Part shown: positions 28,361-36,042 of the stretch, piece by piece | Layout of the letters: each line of letters starts with the position of its first letter | Position numbering within the stretch: position 1 is the stretch's first letter | From: Acidobacteriota bacterium | GTDB lineage: Bacteria; Acidobacteriota; Thermoanaerobaculia; Multivoradales; JAHEKO01 | Assembly (NCBI GenBank): GCA_006227875.1 | Contig: SBFI01000149.1 | Location: 1-36,043 of the forward strand | Reading direction: 5' to 3' | Length of the DNA: 36,043 bases | Translations under genes and position numbers: made by a program | Notes under the pieces: generated by a model | The model's database searches: none | What the model was told of the DNA's origin: nothing | The model's input: only the letters and a program-made list of their open reading frames with translations

Positions 28361-28396
28361 ATCGGCGGGATGCTAGCATAGCGATTTCCGCCCCTC

Positions 28397-28873
28397 ATGA
28401 GCTCGAAAAACCCCTTCAGCCATCTCGACGGTCTTGGTGAAGCCCACATGGTGGACGTGTCGGAGAAACCCGTCACCCGCCGGGTGGCGGAGGCCTCCTG
28501 CCGGGTGCAGCTCTCCGCCGAGACGCTGGTGAGGCTGTCGAACCTGCCCAAGGGGGATGCCTTTGCGGTGGCGCGGTTGGCCGGTATCCAGGCGGCCAAA
28601 CGGACCGGAGAGTGGATACCGTTGGCCCACCCTTTGACTCTCGATCAGGTCGAGGTCGACCTGGCACCGGTTGCCGACGGGGTAGAGGTCAAGAGCAGGG
28701 TCACCGTAACGGCCCGCACCGGCGCCGAGATGGAGGCCATGGTGGCTTGCAGTGCAACGGCGCTGGCTCTCTACGACATGGTCAAGTCGCTCGAGCGGGG
28801 AGTCGTGATCACCGATCTGCATCTGGACAGCAAGAGCGGTGGCCGCAGCGGCGACTACCGGCGTCCCGGATGA
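28397..28873 (+). CDS. moaC: Cyclic pyranopterin monophosphate synthase, molybdenum cofactor pathway
   Basis: A 158-residue enzyme that turns the MoaA product into cyclic pyranopterin monophosphate. Typical stretches are HMVDVSEKPVTRRVA, GIQAAKRTGEWIPLAHPL and GAEMEAMVACSATALALYDM. By position Lys52 and Lys130 correspond to the two catalytic lysines of the E. coli protein. It starts at ATG 28397, with no good Shine-Dalgarno in the 36-nt divergent gap. No other moa or moe gene is nearby. It overlaps the next gene by an ATGA, which links it to a co-directional run that ends in serA. Confidence 0.95.
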   Translation: MSSKNPFSHLDGLGEAHMVDVSEKPVTRRVAEASCRVQLSAETLVRLSNLPKGDAFAVARLAGIQAAKRTGEWIPLAHPLTLDQVEVDLAPVADGVEVKSRVTVTARTGAEMEAMVACSATALALYDMVKSLERGVVITDLHLDSKSGGRSGDYRRPG

Positions 28874-30051
28874 TTGCCACCGGCCTCGATCTTCTGCTGG
28901 AGGACCCTAAAAGTCTGCACGGTCGACGCTATGGTGTGCTCGCCCACAGCGCCGCCGTCAGCGCCGATCTACTCCCCATCCACCTGGCCCTGCTCGAAGC
29001 CGGAGCCGAGATCCCCCGCCTGCTGGTCAGTCCCGAGCACGGCTTCTATGGTGTCGAGCAGGACATGGTGGCCGCCGCCGCCGGTCGCGATCCGCTGACC
29101 GGGTTGCCGGTCGTCTCGCTCTACGGCGGCACGCCGGAGTCGCTGCGACCGAAGCCCGAGCTCTTTGCCGACCTCGATCTGTTGGTCATCGATCTGCAGG
29201 ACGTGGGTGCTCGTTACTACACCTACGCCGCCACCGCGATGTGGACGGCGGAGGCGGCTCTGACCGCGGGCTGCGAGGTCTGGGTGCTGGATCGACCCAA
29301 CCCCCTGGGTGGGATCCGGATCGAGGGCAATCTGCCACGGCCCGGCTTCGACTCCTTTGTCGGTGCTTTCGAGCTGCCGGTGCGCCACGGGCTGACCCTC
29401 GGCGAGCTGGTTCTGCTCGAGGCCCGGCGCCGGGGCTGGGCGGAGACACCGCGCGTCTGGAAGATGGATGGCTGGGGGCGGGAGATGCTGTGGGCCGACA
29501 CCGGTCGGCCATGGATGGCCCCCTCACCGAACCTACCGACCGCCGAGGCGGCGCTGGTCTACCCGGGTGGCTGTCTCATCGAAGCCACCCAGCTGTCGGA
29601 AGGCCGGGGAACGACGCGACCCTTTCAGCTTATCGGTGCGCCGGAGATCGAATCGCAGGCCCTGGCCGGTGCGCTGGCGGGTGCCGAGCTGGCCGGTGTC
29701 CGCTTTGTGCCGACCTATTTCCGGCCCCAGTACCAGAAGCATGCCGGCAAGACATGTGGCGGGGTGTATGTCCAGGTGACCGATGCGGAAGAGTTCCGAC
29801 CCTATCGTGCAGGAATCGAGCTGCTGGCCGCCGCCCGGCGGCTGGCACCCGAGGCGGCCGCCTGGCGAACCGAGGCCTACGAGTTTGTCGCCGACCGCCC
29901 TGCCATCGACCTGCTGGTGGGTGACGATGCCCTGCGACTGCGGCTCGAAGCCGACGACCACCCGGGCGAATGGGTGACCGGCTGGAGGGCCGACGAAGAG
30001 GCCTTCCGGGCCGAGCGCCGGGGGATACTCATCTATCCGGAGGCGGACTGA
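28870..30051 (+). CDS. DUF1343 / NamZ-family protein (exo-beta-N-acetylmuramidase-like)
   Basis: 393 residues of the DUF1343 family, whose characterised member NamZ removes N-acetylmuramic acid from the ends of peptidoglycan fragments. Conserved stretches are LLVSPEHGFYGVEQD (Glu56-His57), VIDLQDVGARYYTY, VLDRPNPLGG, SPNLPTAEAALVYPGGCLIEAT and QLSEGRGTTRPF. As I recall, NamZ of Bacillus is exported, but here no signal peptide precedes the domain, so the protein looks cytoplasmic and could act in muropeptide recycling. It starts at ATG 28870 within the moaC stop; the frame is open upstream, but that part lies inside moaC. The next gene follows after 2 nt. Confidence 0.88.
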   Translation: MIATGLDLLLEDPKSLHGRRYGVLAHSAAVSADLLPIHLALLEAGAEIPRLLVSPEHGFYGVEQDMVAAAAGRDPLTGLPVVSLYGGTPESLRPKPELFADLDLLVIDLQDVGARYYTYAATAMWTAEAALTAGCEVWVLDRPNPLGGIRIEGNLPRPGFDSFVGAFELPVRHGLTLGELVLLEARRRGWAETPRVWKMDGWGREMLWADTGRPWMAPSPNLPTAEAALVYPGGCLIEATQLSEGRGTTRPFQLIGAPEIESQALAGALAGAELAGVRFVPTYFRPQYQKHAGKTCGGVYVQVTDAEEFRPYRAGIELLAAARRLAPEAAAWRTEAYEFVADRPAIDLLVGDDALRLRLEADDHPGEWVTGWRADEEAFRAERRGILIYPEAD

Positions 30052-30053
30052 AA

Positions 30054-30470
30054 GTGAAGAGACCCCATCTGCTGAGAGTGAGTCGCGGGGTCGGGTCGTT
30101 CGAGACCTTGATCACGGCGGCAAAGTCCGAGGGTCTGCGCCTCGGGTGGTTGCTGCTCGAGGCCACCACTGCCCCCGAGCCGCTGGCGGAGGCGGCCGGG
30201 CTGGGGGTGCTGCGAGCGGTGGCGGTGGGGGAGGGGAGGACCGTTGCCGTCAAACCGGTCAGTGGCGAGCCGGTGCTCGACGATCTCCTGCGCGAGCACT
30301 TTCTGGGCTGCCGGCTGGTTCTGGTCGAGGGGGAGTTGGAGTTGCCGCGGCTCGAGCCCGATGGCGACGGCTGGGTCGTCACCCTCAGCGATGGGTCGAG
30401 GCGGCAGCTGACGACGGCTGAGCTCGTCGCCCGCCTGCGCAAACCAAGGCCGTTCAGAGTGGGAGAATGA
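30054..30470 (+). CDS. Protein of unknown function
   Basis: 138 residues that I do not recognise. The N-terminal 50 residues are mixed alpha/beta (RVSRGVGSFETLITAAKSEG), the middle is hydrophobic without clear membrane helices (LGVLRAVAVGEGRTVAV), and the C-terminus has VTLSDGSRRQLTTAELVARL, a short beta-turn-helix pattern. No cysteines fit a metal site and no signal peptide is seen. It starts at GTG 30054 with GGAGG 10 nt upstream, 2 nt after the NamZ-like gene and 4 nt before the aminotransferase, so it is almost surely co-expressed with both. The tight packing argues that it is a real gene. Confidence 0.75.
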   Translation: MKRPHLLRVSRGVGSFETLITAAKSEGLRLGWLLLEATTAPEPLAEAAGLGVLRAVAVGEGRTVAVKPVSGEPVLDDLLREHFLGCRLVLVEGELELPRLEPDGDGWVVTLSDGSRRQLTTAELVARLRKPRPFRVGE

Positions 30471-30474
30471 ATTC

Positions 30475-31554
30475 ATGAGCGAAGAAGAGATCCGCTTCTT
30501 CTTGCCCGGTCCCACTTATGTGACCGAGGACGTCAGGCGGGCGATGACCGGCCCTGTGATCGGTCACCGCTCGGCGGTCTTCAAGGAGCTCTACAACTCG
30601 CTTACACCCCGCCTCCAGCAGGTGACGCGGACCAAAGGCGACGTGATGCTCGCCACCTCGAGCGCCACCCTGGTGATGGAGAGCGCCATCCGGTCGACCG
30701 TTCGCACCGATGTTCTCAACCTGGTCTGTGGCGCCTTCTCCGAACGCTGGCATGCCATCAGCAAGCTGGTCGGTCGTCAGGCCGATCGGGTGTCGGTGCC
30801 CTGGGGCGAGGCGGTCGATCCCGAGCTGGTGCGGAGCGCGCTCCGTCGCAAGCGCTACGAGGCGGTAACCATGGCCCACAACGAAACTTCGACCGGGGTC
30901 ATCAACCCGCTGCGGGAGATCGCCGCGGTGGTGCACGAGGAGAGCGACGCCCTGGTGCTGGTGGACACCGTCTCCTCGTTGGCCGGGGCGCCGGTGGAAG
31001 TGGACGAGTGGGGATTGGATGTCGTTCTGGCCAGCTCACAAAAAGCGCTGGCGGTACCCCCCGGACTGACCGTCTTTACCCTCTCCGAGCGTGCGGCCGA
31101 GCATGCGGCCAAGGTGGACAACCGGGGTTTCTACACCGATCTGCTCCGCTATCGCGACAAACACCGCGCCGCGGGCACCATCACCACGCCGGCCGTGTCG
31201 ATCCTTTACGCCCTCGACCGGCAGCTCGAGCGCATCGCGGAGGAGGGGATGGAGGTGCGGTGGGAGCGGCATCGAGAGCTGCAACAGCTCACCGCCCGGT
31301 GGGCCGAGGCCAACGGGTTTGTCTACGCCTCGGCGGACGGCGCCCGTTCACCGACCGTCAGTTGTCTGCAGCCGCCCGCGGGAACCGCTTCCCCCGATCT
31401 GGTCCAGTCGCTGGCCAAGAAGGGCTTCACCATCGGCGGTGGGTACGGCGACTGGAAACCGACCACGCTGCGCATCGGACATATGGGTGAAGTGCGGGAG
31501 CGGGATCTGGAAGGTCTCTTCAGAGCCTTCGAAGAGGTCGTGTCGTCTAGTTGA
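30475..31554 (+). CDS. Class V aminotransferase, likely phosphoserine/serine-glyoxylate type
   Basis: A 359-residue PLP enzyme. The opening FFLPGPTYVTEDVRRAM, the Asp of LVLVDTVSSLAGAP and the PLP lysine in LASSQKALAVPPG identify the alanine-glyoxylate/serine-pyruvate branch of class V, which also includes archaeal- and Thermotoga-type phosphoserine aminotransferases. The substrate cannot be read from motifs alone. The serA gene begins at its stop codon, so conversion of 3-phosphohydroxypyruvate to phosphoserine is the favoured role. ATG 30475 has GGGAG 9 nt upstream. The alternative is alanine- or serine-glyoxylate exchange. Confidence 0.88.
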   Translation: MSEEEIRFFLPGPTYVTEDVRRAMTGPVIGHRSAVFKELYNSLTPRLQQVTRTKGDVMLATSSATLVMESAIRSTVRTDVLNLVCGAFSERWHAISKLVGRQADRVSVPWGEAVDPELVRSALRRKRYEAVTMAHNETSTGVINPLREIAAVVHEESDALVLVDTVSSLAGAPVEVDEWGLDVVLASSQKALAVPPGLTVFTLSERAAEHAAKVDNRGFYTDLLRYRDKHRAAGTITTPAVSILYALDRQLERIAEEGMEVRWERHRELQQLTARWAEANGFVYASADGARSPTVSCLQPPAGTASPDLVQSLAKKGFTIGGGYGDWKPTTLRIGHMGEVRERDLEGLFRAFEEVVSSS

Positions 31555-31565
31555 GCGCTTCTGAA

Positions 31566-33146
31566 ATGTATCGGATCCTCATCGCCGACCCCCTGCACCC
31601 GGCCGGTCTCGAGATTCTCGAGGAGGCGGGGGCGGAGCTGCACCTGCTCACCGATGAGGAGCGGCCCCGTTTGGCCGAGCTGATCGCCGACTTCGATGCC
31701 CTGGTGGTCCGCAGCATGACCACGGTCGATGCCACGTTACTCGAGGCGGGCAAGCGTCTCAAGGTCGTCGGCCGGGCCGGTGTCGGGGTCGACAACGTGG
31801 ATGTGGCGGCGGCCACCGAGCATGGGATCCTGGTAGTCAACGCACCCACCGCCAACCTCATGTCGGCGGTCGAGCACACCTTTGCGCTGCTTCTGGCACT
31901 GGCCAGAAATGTTCCCGCCGCCGAGCGCTCGCTGCGTGCCGGCGAGTGGAAGCGCAAGCAGTTCCAGGGGGTCGAGCTCGACGGCCGGACTCTCGGTGTC
32001 GTGGGGCTCGGACGGATCGGTCAGCAGGTAGCGGCCCGCGCGCGCGCCTTTGGCATGAAGGTCGTGGCTTTCGACCCGTTTCTGGATGCCGCGGTGGCCA
32101 AGCGCCTCGACATCGAGCTGATGGAGATCGAAGAGCTCCTGGCAGCGGCCGATGTCGTGACCCTCCACATCCCGCTCACCGAGCAGACGCGGAATCTGCT
32201 GGGTGCGGAGCGACTGGCCAAGATGAAGCCGGGTGCGCTGCTGATCAACTGCGCCCGCGGTGGGGTGGTGGACGAAGCGGCGCTCCTCGCAGCCCTCGAA
32301 GAGGAGCGGCTCGCGGGAGCCGCGCTGGACGTCTTTTCCCAGGAGCCGCCGACCGATTCACCGTTGGTGGATCATCCGCGGGTCGTGGTCACCCCCCACA
32401 TCGGCGCCCAGACCCGCGAGGCGCAGGAGCGGGTGGCCACCGAGACCGCTCACATGGTGCTGGCAGCGCTCGATGGGTCGCTGGCCGTCACCGCGGTCAA
32501 TCTTCCCTTTATCAGCACCGGAGTGCTGGGTGAGGGTCTGGTGGCCCTGGCCGAGCAGCTGGGCGAGCTGGCCAGCTCGCTGCTCGACGGCAGCCTGCAG
32601 GAGCTCAAAGTGGGCCTGTGGGGGATCGACGAGGAGATGGAGGTACCGCTCACCGTCGCCGTGGTCAAAGGCGCCCTGACCCCCTTTCTGGGCGAGACGG
32701 TCAACTTTGTCAACGCCGAGCACCTGGCCGAGGGCCGGGGGATCGAGGTGGCGCGCTCGAGCCACCGCCAACCGGGAGAGTACCCCCAGCTGATCGAAGT
32801 GCGGCTGACCGGTGAGGGCGGCACCACCGAGGTCGGCGGTACCCTGTTCGCCGCCACCGACCCCCGGGTGGTCCATTTCGACGGCTACCGGCTCGAGTTC
32901 CGGCTCAAGGGTCACCTGCTGGTGCTGCGCAACCGCGATGTCCCCGGTGTGGTGGGCAAGGTGGGAACGCTGCTGGGTGATGCCGGGATCAACATCGCCG
33001 AGATCCATCTCGCCCGGCAGGAAGGCGGCGAAGAGGCCATGGCGGTGCTGCGACTCGACGCGGAGTTGGCCCCCGAGGTGGTCGACCAGCTGACAGCCCT
33101 ACCGGAAATCAATCGCGTCCAGACCATAAGCCTCGCCCCGCGCTAG
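31566..33146 (+). CDS. serA: D-3-phosphoglycerate dehydrogenase (long, ACT-domain form)
   Basis: A 526-residue NAD-dependent enzyme for the first step of serine synthesis. A substrate domain with GRAGVGVDNVDVAAA surrounds the nucleotide-binding GVVGLGRIGQQVA; catalytic Arg and His lie in NCARGGVVDEAAL and VVVTPHIGAQT. An intervening ASB-like domain (about 315-450) and a C-terminal ACT domain (LRNRDVPGVVGKVGTLLGD) give allosteric control, probably by serine. I use ATG 31566 because it gives the usual MYRILIADPL opening. TTG 31551, which overlaps the aminotransferase stop, is equally possible, and neither has a strong Shine-Dalgarno. No serB lies here. It is convergent with vapC. Confidence 0.93.
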   Translation: MYRILIADPLHPAGLEILEEAGAELHLLTDEERPRLAELIADFDALVVRSMTTVDATLLEAGKRLKVVGRAGVGVDNVDVAAATEHGILVVNAPTANLMSAVEHTFALLLALARNVPAAERSLRAGEWKRKQFQGVELDGRTLGVVGLGRIGQQVAARARAFGMKVVAFDPFLDAAVAKRLDIELMEIEELLAAADVVTLHIPLTEQTRNLLGAERLAKMKPGALLINCARGGVVDEAALLAALEEERLAGAALDVFSQEPPTDSPLVDHPRVVVTPHIGAQTREAQERVATETAHMVLAALDGSLAVTAVNLPFISTGVLGEGLVALAEQLGELASSLLDGSLQELKVGLWGIDEEMEVPLTVAVVKGALTPFLGETVNFVNAEHLAEGRGIEVARSSHRQPGEYPQLIEVRLTGEGGTTEVGGTLFAATDPRVVHFDGYRLEFRLKGHLLVLRNRDVPGVVGKVGTLLGDAGINIAEIHLARQEGGEEAMAVLRLDAELAPEVVDQLTALPEINRVQTISLAPR

Positions 33147-33188
33147 GCGAAGGGGATGGGTCGCTTGTCTTGCCGGCCCAACGTCTGC

Positions 33189-33596
33189 TCAGGGTAGAAG
33201 CTCGAAGGAATCCCGGTGCGACGGTTGGATCTGCGAGAAGTGCCTGCGGTCGGTAGTGGCAATCACAGACAGCCTGAGTCGCTCGGCGATCGCGGCTACA
33301 GTTGCGTCGACAAAACCGATGTCGCCGTAGCGTGTGAGGAGATCCACTGTGCGTGAGAGGTCTGGTTGGGTGAGCTGTTCGATGTCGAGCTCGCCGGCGA
33401 CGATCGACTGCACAAAGCTCAGCTCGGCATCTCTTCCCAAGCGGGAGCGGAGCAGGTAGGTCACCTCCGGTATTACCGTCACCGGGACCAGGAGGTTCTC
33501 CTTCAAAGCGCCGAGACAATCGAGAACCGGGGCGTGCCAGGCGTCGTCGGCATCAGCGAGGGCGTAGAGCACACCGGTGTCCATGAGCAGAGGCAT
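33189..33596 (-). CDS. vapC: PIN-domain toxin, VapC-like ribonuclease
   Basis: A 135-residue PIN-fold ribonuclease that should be toxic unless bound by its antitoxin. The acidic metal-binding set is visible: Asp6 in LMDTGVLYAL, Glu44 in VIPEVTYLL, Asp97 in FVDATVAAIA and Asp116 in TTDRRHF. All four are intact, so activity is expected. ATG 33596 lies 2 nt after the stop codon of the antitoxin in its restored frame. Transcription runs from the AT-rich promoter at 33901-33928. Cleavage target (tRNA or rRNA) cannot be told. Confidence 0.92.
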   Translation of the reverse strand: MPLLMDTGVLYALADADDAWHAPVLDCLGALKENLLVPVTVIPEVTYLLRSRLGRDAELSFVQSIVAGELDIEQLTQPDLSRTVDLLTRYGDIGFVDATVAAIAERLRLSVIATTDRRHFSQIQPSHRDSFELLP

Positions 33597-33894
33597 GTCT
33601 ACCGTGTCTTGCTCGGTGTCGTTGCCTCGATCTCGCTCGGTTTGTCCGCGGACTCGGGTTCGTCTTCACCGAGGTTCTGCCAGAGGTACTCCTCGTGCGC
33701 TCGGCAATGTCCGAGCGCCCACTGCGGCCGATACCGACAAAGCCCAAGTCGAGCTCGGCTCGCTGCTTTTCCTGCCTCACGAAACGCTCGAGAGCTGTGC
33801 GCACCACGGCGGCTTTGGAGCGTCCTTGCCTCTCCGCCAGCACCTGGAGGTCACGCTCGAGTGACTCGTCGATGAAGATCGTGGTTCGTTTCAT
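33553..33894 (-). CDS. vapB: Ribbon-helix-helix antitoxin, VapB-like, frameshifted near 33697
   Basis: The N-terminus KRTTIFIDESLERDLQVLAE and the following helix GRSKAAVVRTALERFV make the DNA-binding ribbon-helix-helix domain. The tail should read GFVGIGRSGRSDIAER and then HEEYLW, as in related antitoxins, but after AER the given sequence turns into an Arg/Thr-rich nonsense tail (113 residues in all) that overlaps the toxin gene by 44 nt. Adding one base near 33697 (CGCAC to CGCCAC) restores HEEYLWQNLGEDEPES... and a stop at 33599-33601, giving 98 residues that end 2 nt before vapC. The toxin-binding part is in the altered tail, so if the shift is real the toxin would be free. Error in the sequence is more likely. 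Confidence 0.85.
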   Translation of the reverse strand: MKRTTIFIDESLERDLQVLAERQGRSKAAVVRTALERFVRQEKQRAELDLGFVGIGRSGRSDIAERTRSTSGRTSVKTNPSPRTNRARSRQRHRARHGRHASAHGHRCALRPR

Positions 33895-33897
33895 GGG

Positions 33898-33928
33898 TAT
33901 ATGATAGCATACATCATATATCTATCAA
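33898..33928 (-). promoter_or_regulatory. vapBC promoter with overlapping operator palindrome, leaderless
   Basis: On the minus strand TTGATA (33928-33923), a 16-bp spacer and TATCAT (33906-33901) form a good sigma70 promoter. Six nt separate the -10 from the ATG at 33894, so transcription should begin at or next to the start codon, and no Shine-Dalgarno is present. An 8-bp perfect inverted repeat, TATATGAT (33898-33905) and ATCATATA (33913-33920) with a 7-nt spacer, overlaps the -10, as expected for an autoregulatory operator of a ribbon-helix-helix antitoxin. The stretch is strikingly AT-rich for this genome. Confidence 0.65.
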
Positions 33929-33963
33929 GATCGGTGGCCTCTGGGAGTCTCCTGTCGCCGGCT

Positions 33964-35265
33964 TCACCAGCTGTAGATGCCGGAGACAGAGAGCATGTCC
34001 TGCCGATCGGAGAGATCGATGCCGAGATCGACTTGGAAACGCTCGAAGGCCGCGCCAAAGCCGACGGCGTAGTGGAGCTGGGCCTCTCCCTCCCCTACCA
34101 GGGCCTGGATGATGACGTTGTCTCGATCACTCTGCACCTGATGATTGGGGTCTCTCCAGATTCCTGCTCGAACGGCGAGGAGCGGGCGGGACTCGAGAAA
34201 GGCGTATTCGCCACCGAGCCGGTACTCGTTGCCGTCGGCAATGAACTCGCCCTCCGAGACCTCGGCCAGGCTGTCGAAGATCGCCGAGTACTCGATGTGG
34301 TCCCACTCGAAGCTGAGTGTCAGCCGGCCACCGGTGGACCGGTAGGCGATGCCGGCACCATAGGCGTCAGGAGTGGCGATCGGAGTAGAGACCTCGACTT
34401 CGAAGCCGGCTGGAGTGTCCGGATCTTCGCTGGCTTGATTTCCTCTGGCCACGAGGTCGAGTCGAAACTCGGCTCCCTGGCGAAAGAACCCGCCCAAATG
34501 CCAGTTTGCGCCTAGGTGCCAGAGGAATCCGGCAGCAAAGCCGATGTCCGAGTCGTCGGCGACAAAACTGTTGCCGCCGACGAATCTCTCGGGCAGAAAA
34601 TGGTTGGTCCCGAAATAGCTCTCCAGGGACTCGTCGTCCCAGCGGTACTGTCGCTGGCTGCCTTGGATGAGACCGTCGAAGTAGGTGAGCCCAAAACCGA
34701 GGCTAAAGCTCTCGACCACCTGGAACGCTCCCGACAGACCGTAGGTGACGATCTCCAGATCGGTTTGGTCCTGTCTGTCGAACAGACGGAAGGTGTCGGC
34801 TGGGCCCGGTCCTTCGAGGAAGATGCCCTGGCTCTCGGAGGAGGTTTCGAAGTTGGCCAATATGTGACGATAGACCGCCACCGACCACTTCTTCTTTGGG
34901 TAGACAAAGGAGAGAAAAGACAGCCCGGTGAGATCCTTTTCGGAGCAGTTCCTGACGATACCGGCCTCGGTATCGAGGCCGATGCCGGTGGGCTCGCCGG
35001 TGAACCTGCCGCTGTGGGTGAAGGGAGTCGAATAGCTCCACCGGCGCACATCGATCGAGACCTCGGGCCGAGCGAGCTGCACAAGCCCGGCGGGGTTGGC
35101 AAAGGCCGCCGTGGCATCGTCGGCCAGGGCGACGAAGGCACCGCCAAGTCCCATGCTGCGCGCGCCGGGGTTCGAAAAGCTGAACTCGAAGGCGACTCCC
35201 GCCTGTCCGAGAGCCCCCACCGGCAGCAGGAAGAGAATGAGAACAAGAACTGCGTTTCTCGACAC
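33964..35265 (-). CDS. FadL/OmpP1/TodX-type outer-membrane transport protein
   Basis: 433 residues. A signal peptide (about 1-20, VLVLILFLLPVGALGQA) is followed by NPGARSMGLGGAFVALADDATAAFANPAGLV, the typical hatch start of FadL-family proteins, then alternating amphipathic beta strands, and the C-terminus ends in a tryptophan (SGIYSW), consistent with insertion by the BAM complex. It should be a beta-barrel that lets hydrophobic molecules such as fatty acids cross the outer membrane. It starts at GTG 35265 with GGGGGAGG unusually close (about 2 nt). Its presence fits the acyl-CoA oxidation genes at the other end of the window, but no direct link is shown. Confidence 0.88.
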   Translation of the reverse strand: MSRNAVLVLILFLLPVGALGQAGVAFEFSFSNPGARSMGLGGAFVALADDATAAFANPAGLVQLARPEVSIDVRRWSYSTPFTHSGRFTGEPTGIGLDTEAGIVRNCSEKDLTGLSFLSFVYPKKKWSVAVYRHILANFETSSESQGIFLEGPGPADTFRLFDRQDQTDLEIVTYGLSGAFQVVESFSLGFGLTYFDGLIQGSQRQYRWDDESLESYFGTNHFLPERFVGGNSFVADDSDIGFAAGFLWHLGANWHLGGFFRQGAEFRLDLVARGNQASEDPDTPAGFEVEVSTPIATPDAYGAGIAYRSTGGRLTLSFEWDHIEYSAIFDSLAEVSEGEFIADGNEYRLGGEYAFLESRPLLAVRAGIWRDPNHQVQSDRDNVIIQALVGEGEAQLHYAVGFGAAFERFQVDLGIDLSDRQDMLSVSGIYSW

Positions 35266-35409
35266 GACCTCCCCCCGACAATGATCCTGTGGTGTTCGCC
35301 CCGAATCGGGCTGGCTCGATTGTCCCTCGCTTCACCCGCGACGGCCAATACCCCGGTGGACGGGGAGACCGACTACCCCGGCAGGTGGGCGGAACCAGCC
35401 GGGATCGCG

Positions 35410-36042
35410 CTAGTCCCCCAGCTCGGCTGGAGGAACAAACAACACCGGATCGGGGGGCTCGTTGCTCCCCGTCAAGGAGACCATCTCGTACCGCGTGCCG
35501 CCGTTGTCGTAGATCGCCCAGTCGGGGACCCGTAGATTCCCAAACTGTTTCATGGGGCCAAAGGTGTAGCGATACTCGTTGGTGGCCCAGACGATCGGCT
35601 CATGGCGCGCGTTCAGGATGATAAAGCCGCCGCGAGCGCCGTCCGGTCCGCGAAACTCGAGTTGGCGGCTGCCGGGGATGTCGCCATCGGCAAAGGTGAC
35701 CTCGTAGTACGGGTCGCCAAGAGCGATCCCCCTGGCGATTCGATAGATGCTGAACGGCGCCCGCTTCATCGCGGCCTCGAATCGCTCGTCGGGGGCGTAG
35801 GCGAACTCGCCGTTGACGATGTTCCAGTAGCGATGCTCGGGGCTGTAGGCGCGCAAACGGTGATAGACCTCGCTTCTCATCTCCACCCACGAGCGGGGTC
35901 CGGTGAGATCCAGGATCTCGTCTTCACGGTAGGTGTCGACGCGGTAGTAGGGCGACCAATCGTGTACAAAGTGCAGGCTCTGGAGCTCGGCCCAGATCGC
36001 CATGCCCCCCATGGTCTCCACCATCGCTTCGGCGGCGGCGAT
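35410..36042 (-). CDS. Unknown protein, N-terminus beyond the window
   Basis: The C-terminal 210 residues of a frame that stays open to the window edge. The visible start IAAAEAMVETMGGMAIWAEL resembles openings of secreted lipid-handling proteins (MGG followed by W), but I cannot name a family. Later parts are rich in aromatic and polar beta strands: SWVEMRSEVYHRLRAYS, FSIYRIARGIALGDPYYEV, WATNEYRYTFGPM and NLRVPDWAIYDNGGTRYEMV. This pattern suggests a LolA/LppX-like half-barrel in the periplasm, a weak inference. It lies 144 nt upstream of the FadL-like gene on the same strand; that gap holds a short G+C hairpin at 35351-35365 without a T run. Confidence 0.7.
   Translation of the reverse strand: MAAAEAMVETMGGMAIWAELQSLHFVHDWSPYYRVDTYREDEILDLTGPRSWVEMRSEVYHRLRAYSPEHRYWNIVNGEFAYAPDERFEAAMKRAPFSIYRIARGIALGDPYYEVTFADGDIPGSRQLEFRGPDGARGGFIILNARHEPIVWATNEYRYTFGPMKQFGNLRVPDWAIYDNGGTRYEMVSLTGSNEPPDPVLFVPPAELGD

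Noticed and set aside
28612..28869. An N-terminal extension of the NamZ-like gene into moaC
   Set aside because: The extra residues are out-of-frame moaC sequence. The ATGA overlap at 28870 is a normal coupled start.
35351..35365. Hairpin CCCCG-GTGGA-CGGGG between the FadL-like gene and the partial gene
   Set aside because: Five pairs only and no T run on either strand; not enough for a terminator call.
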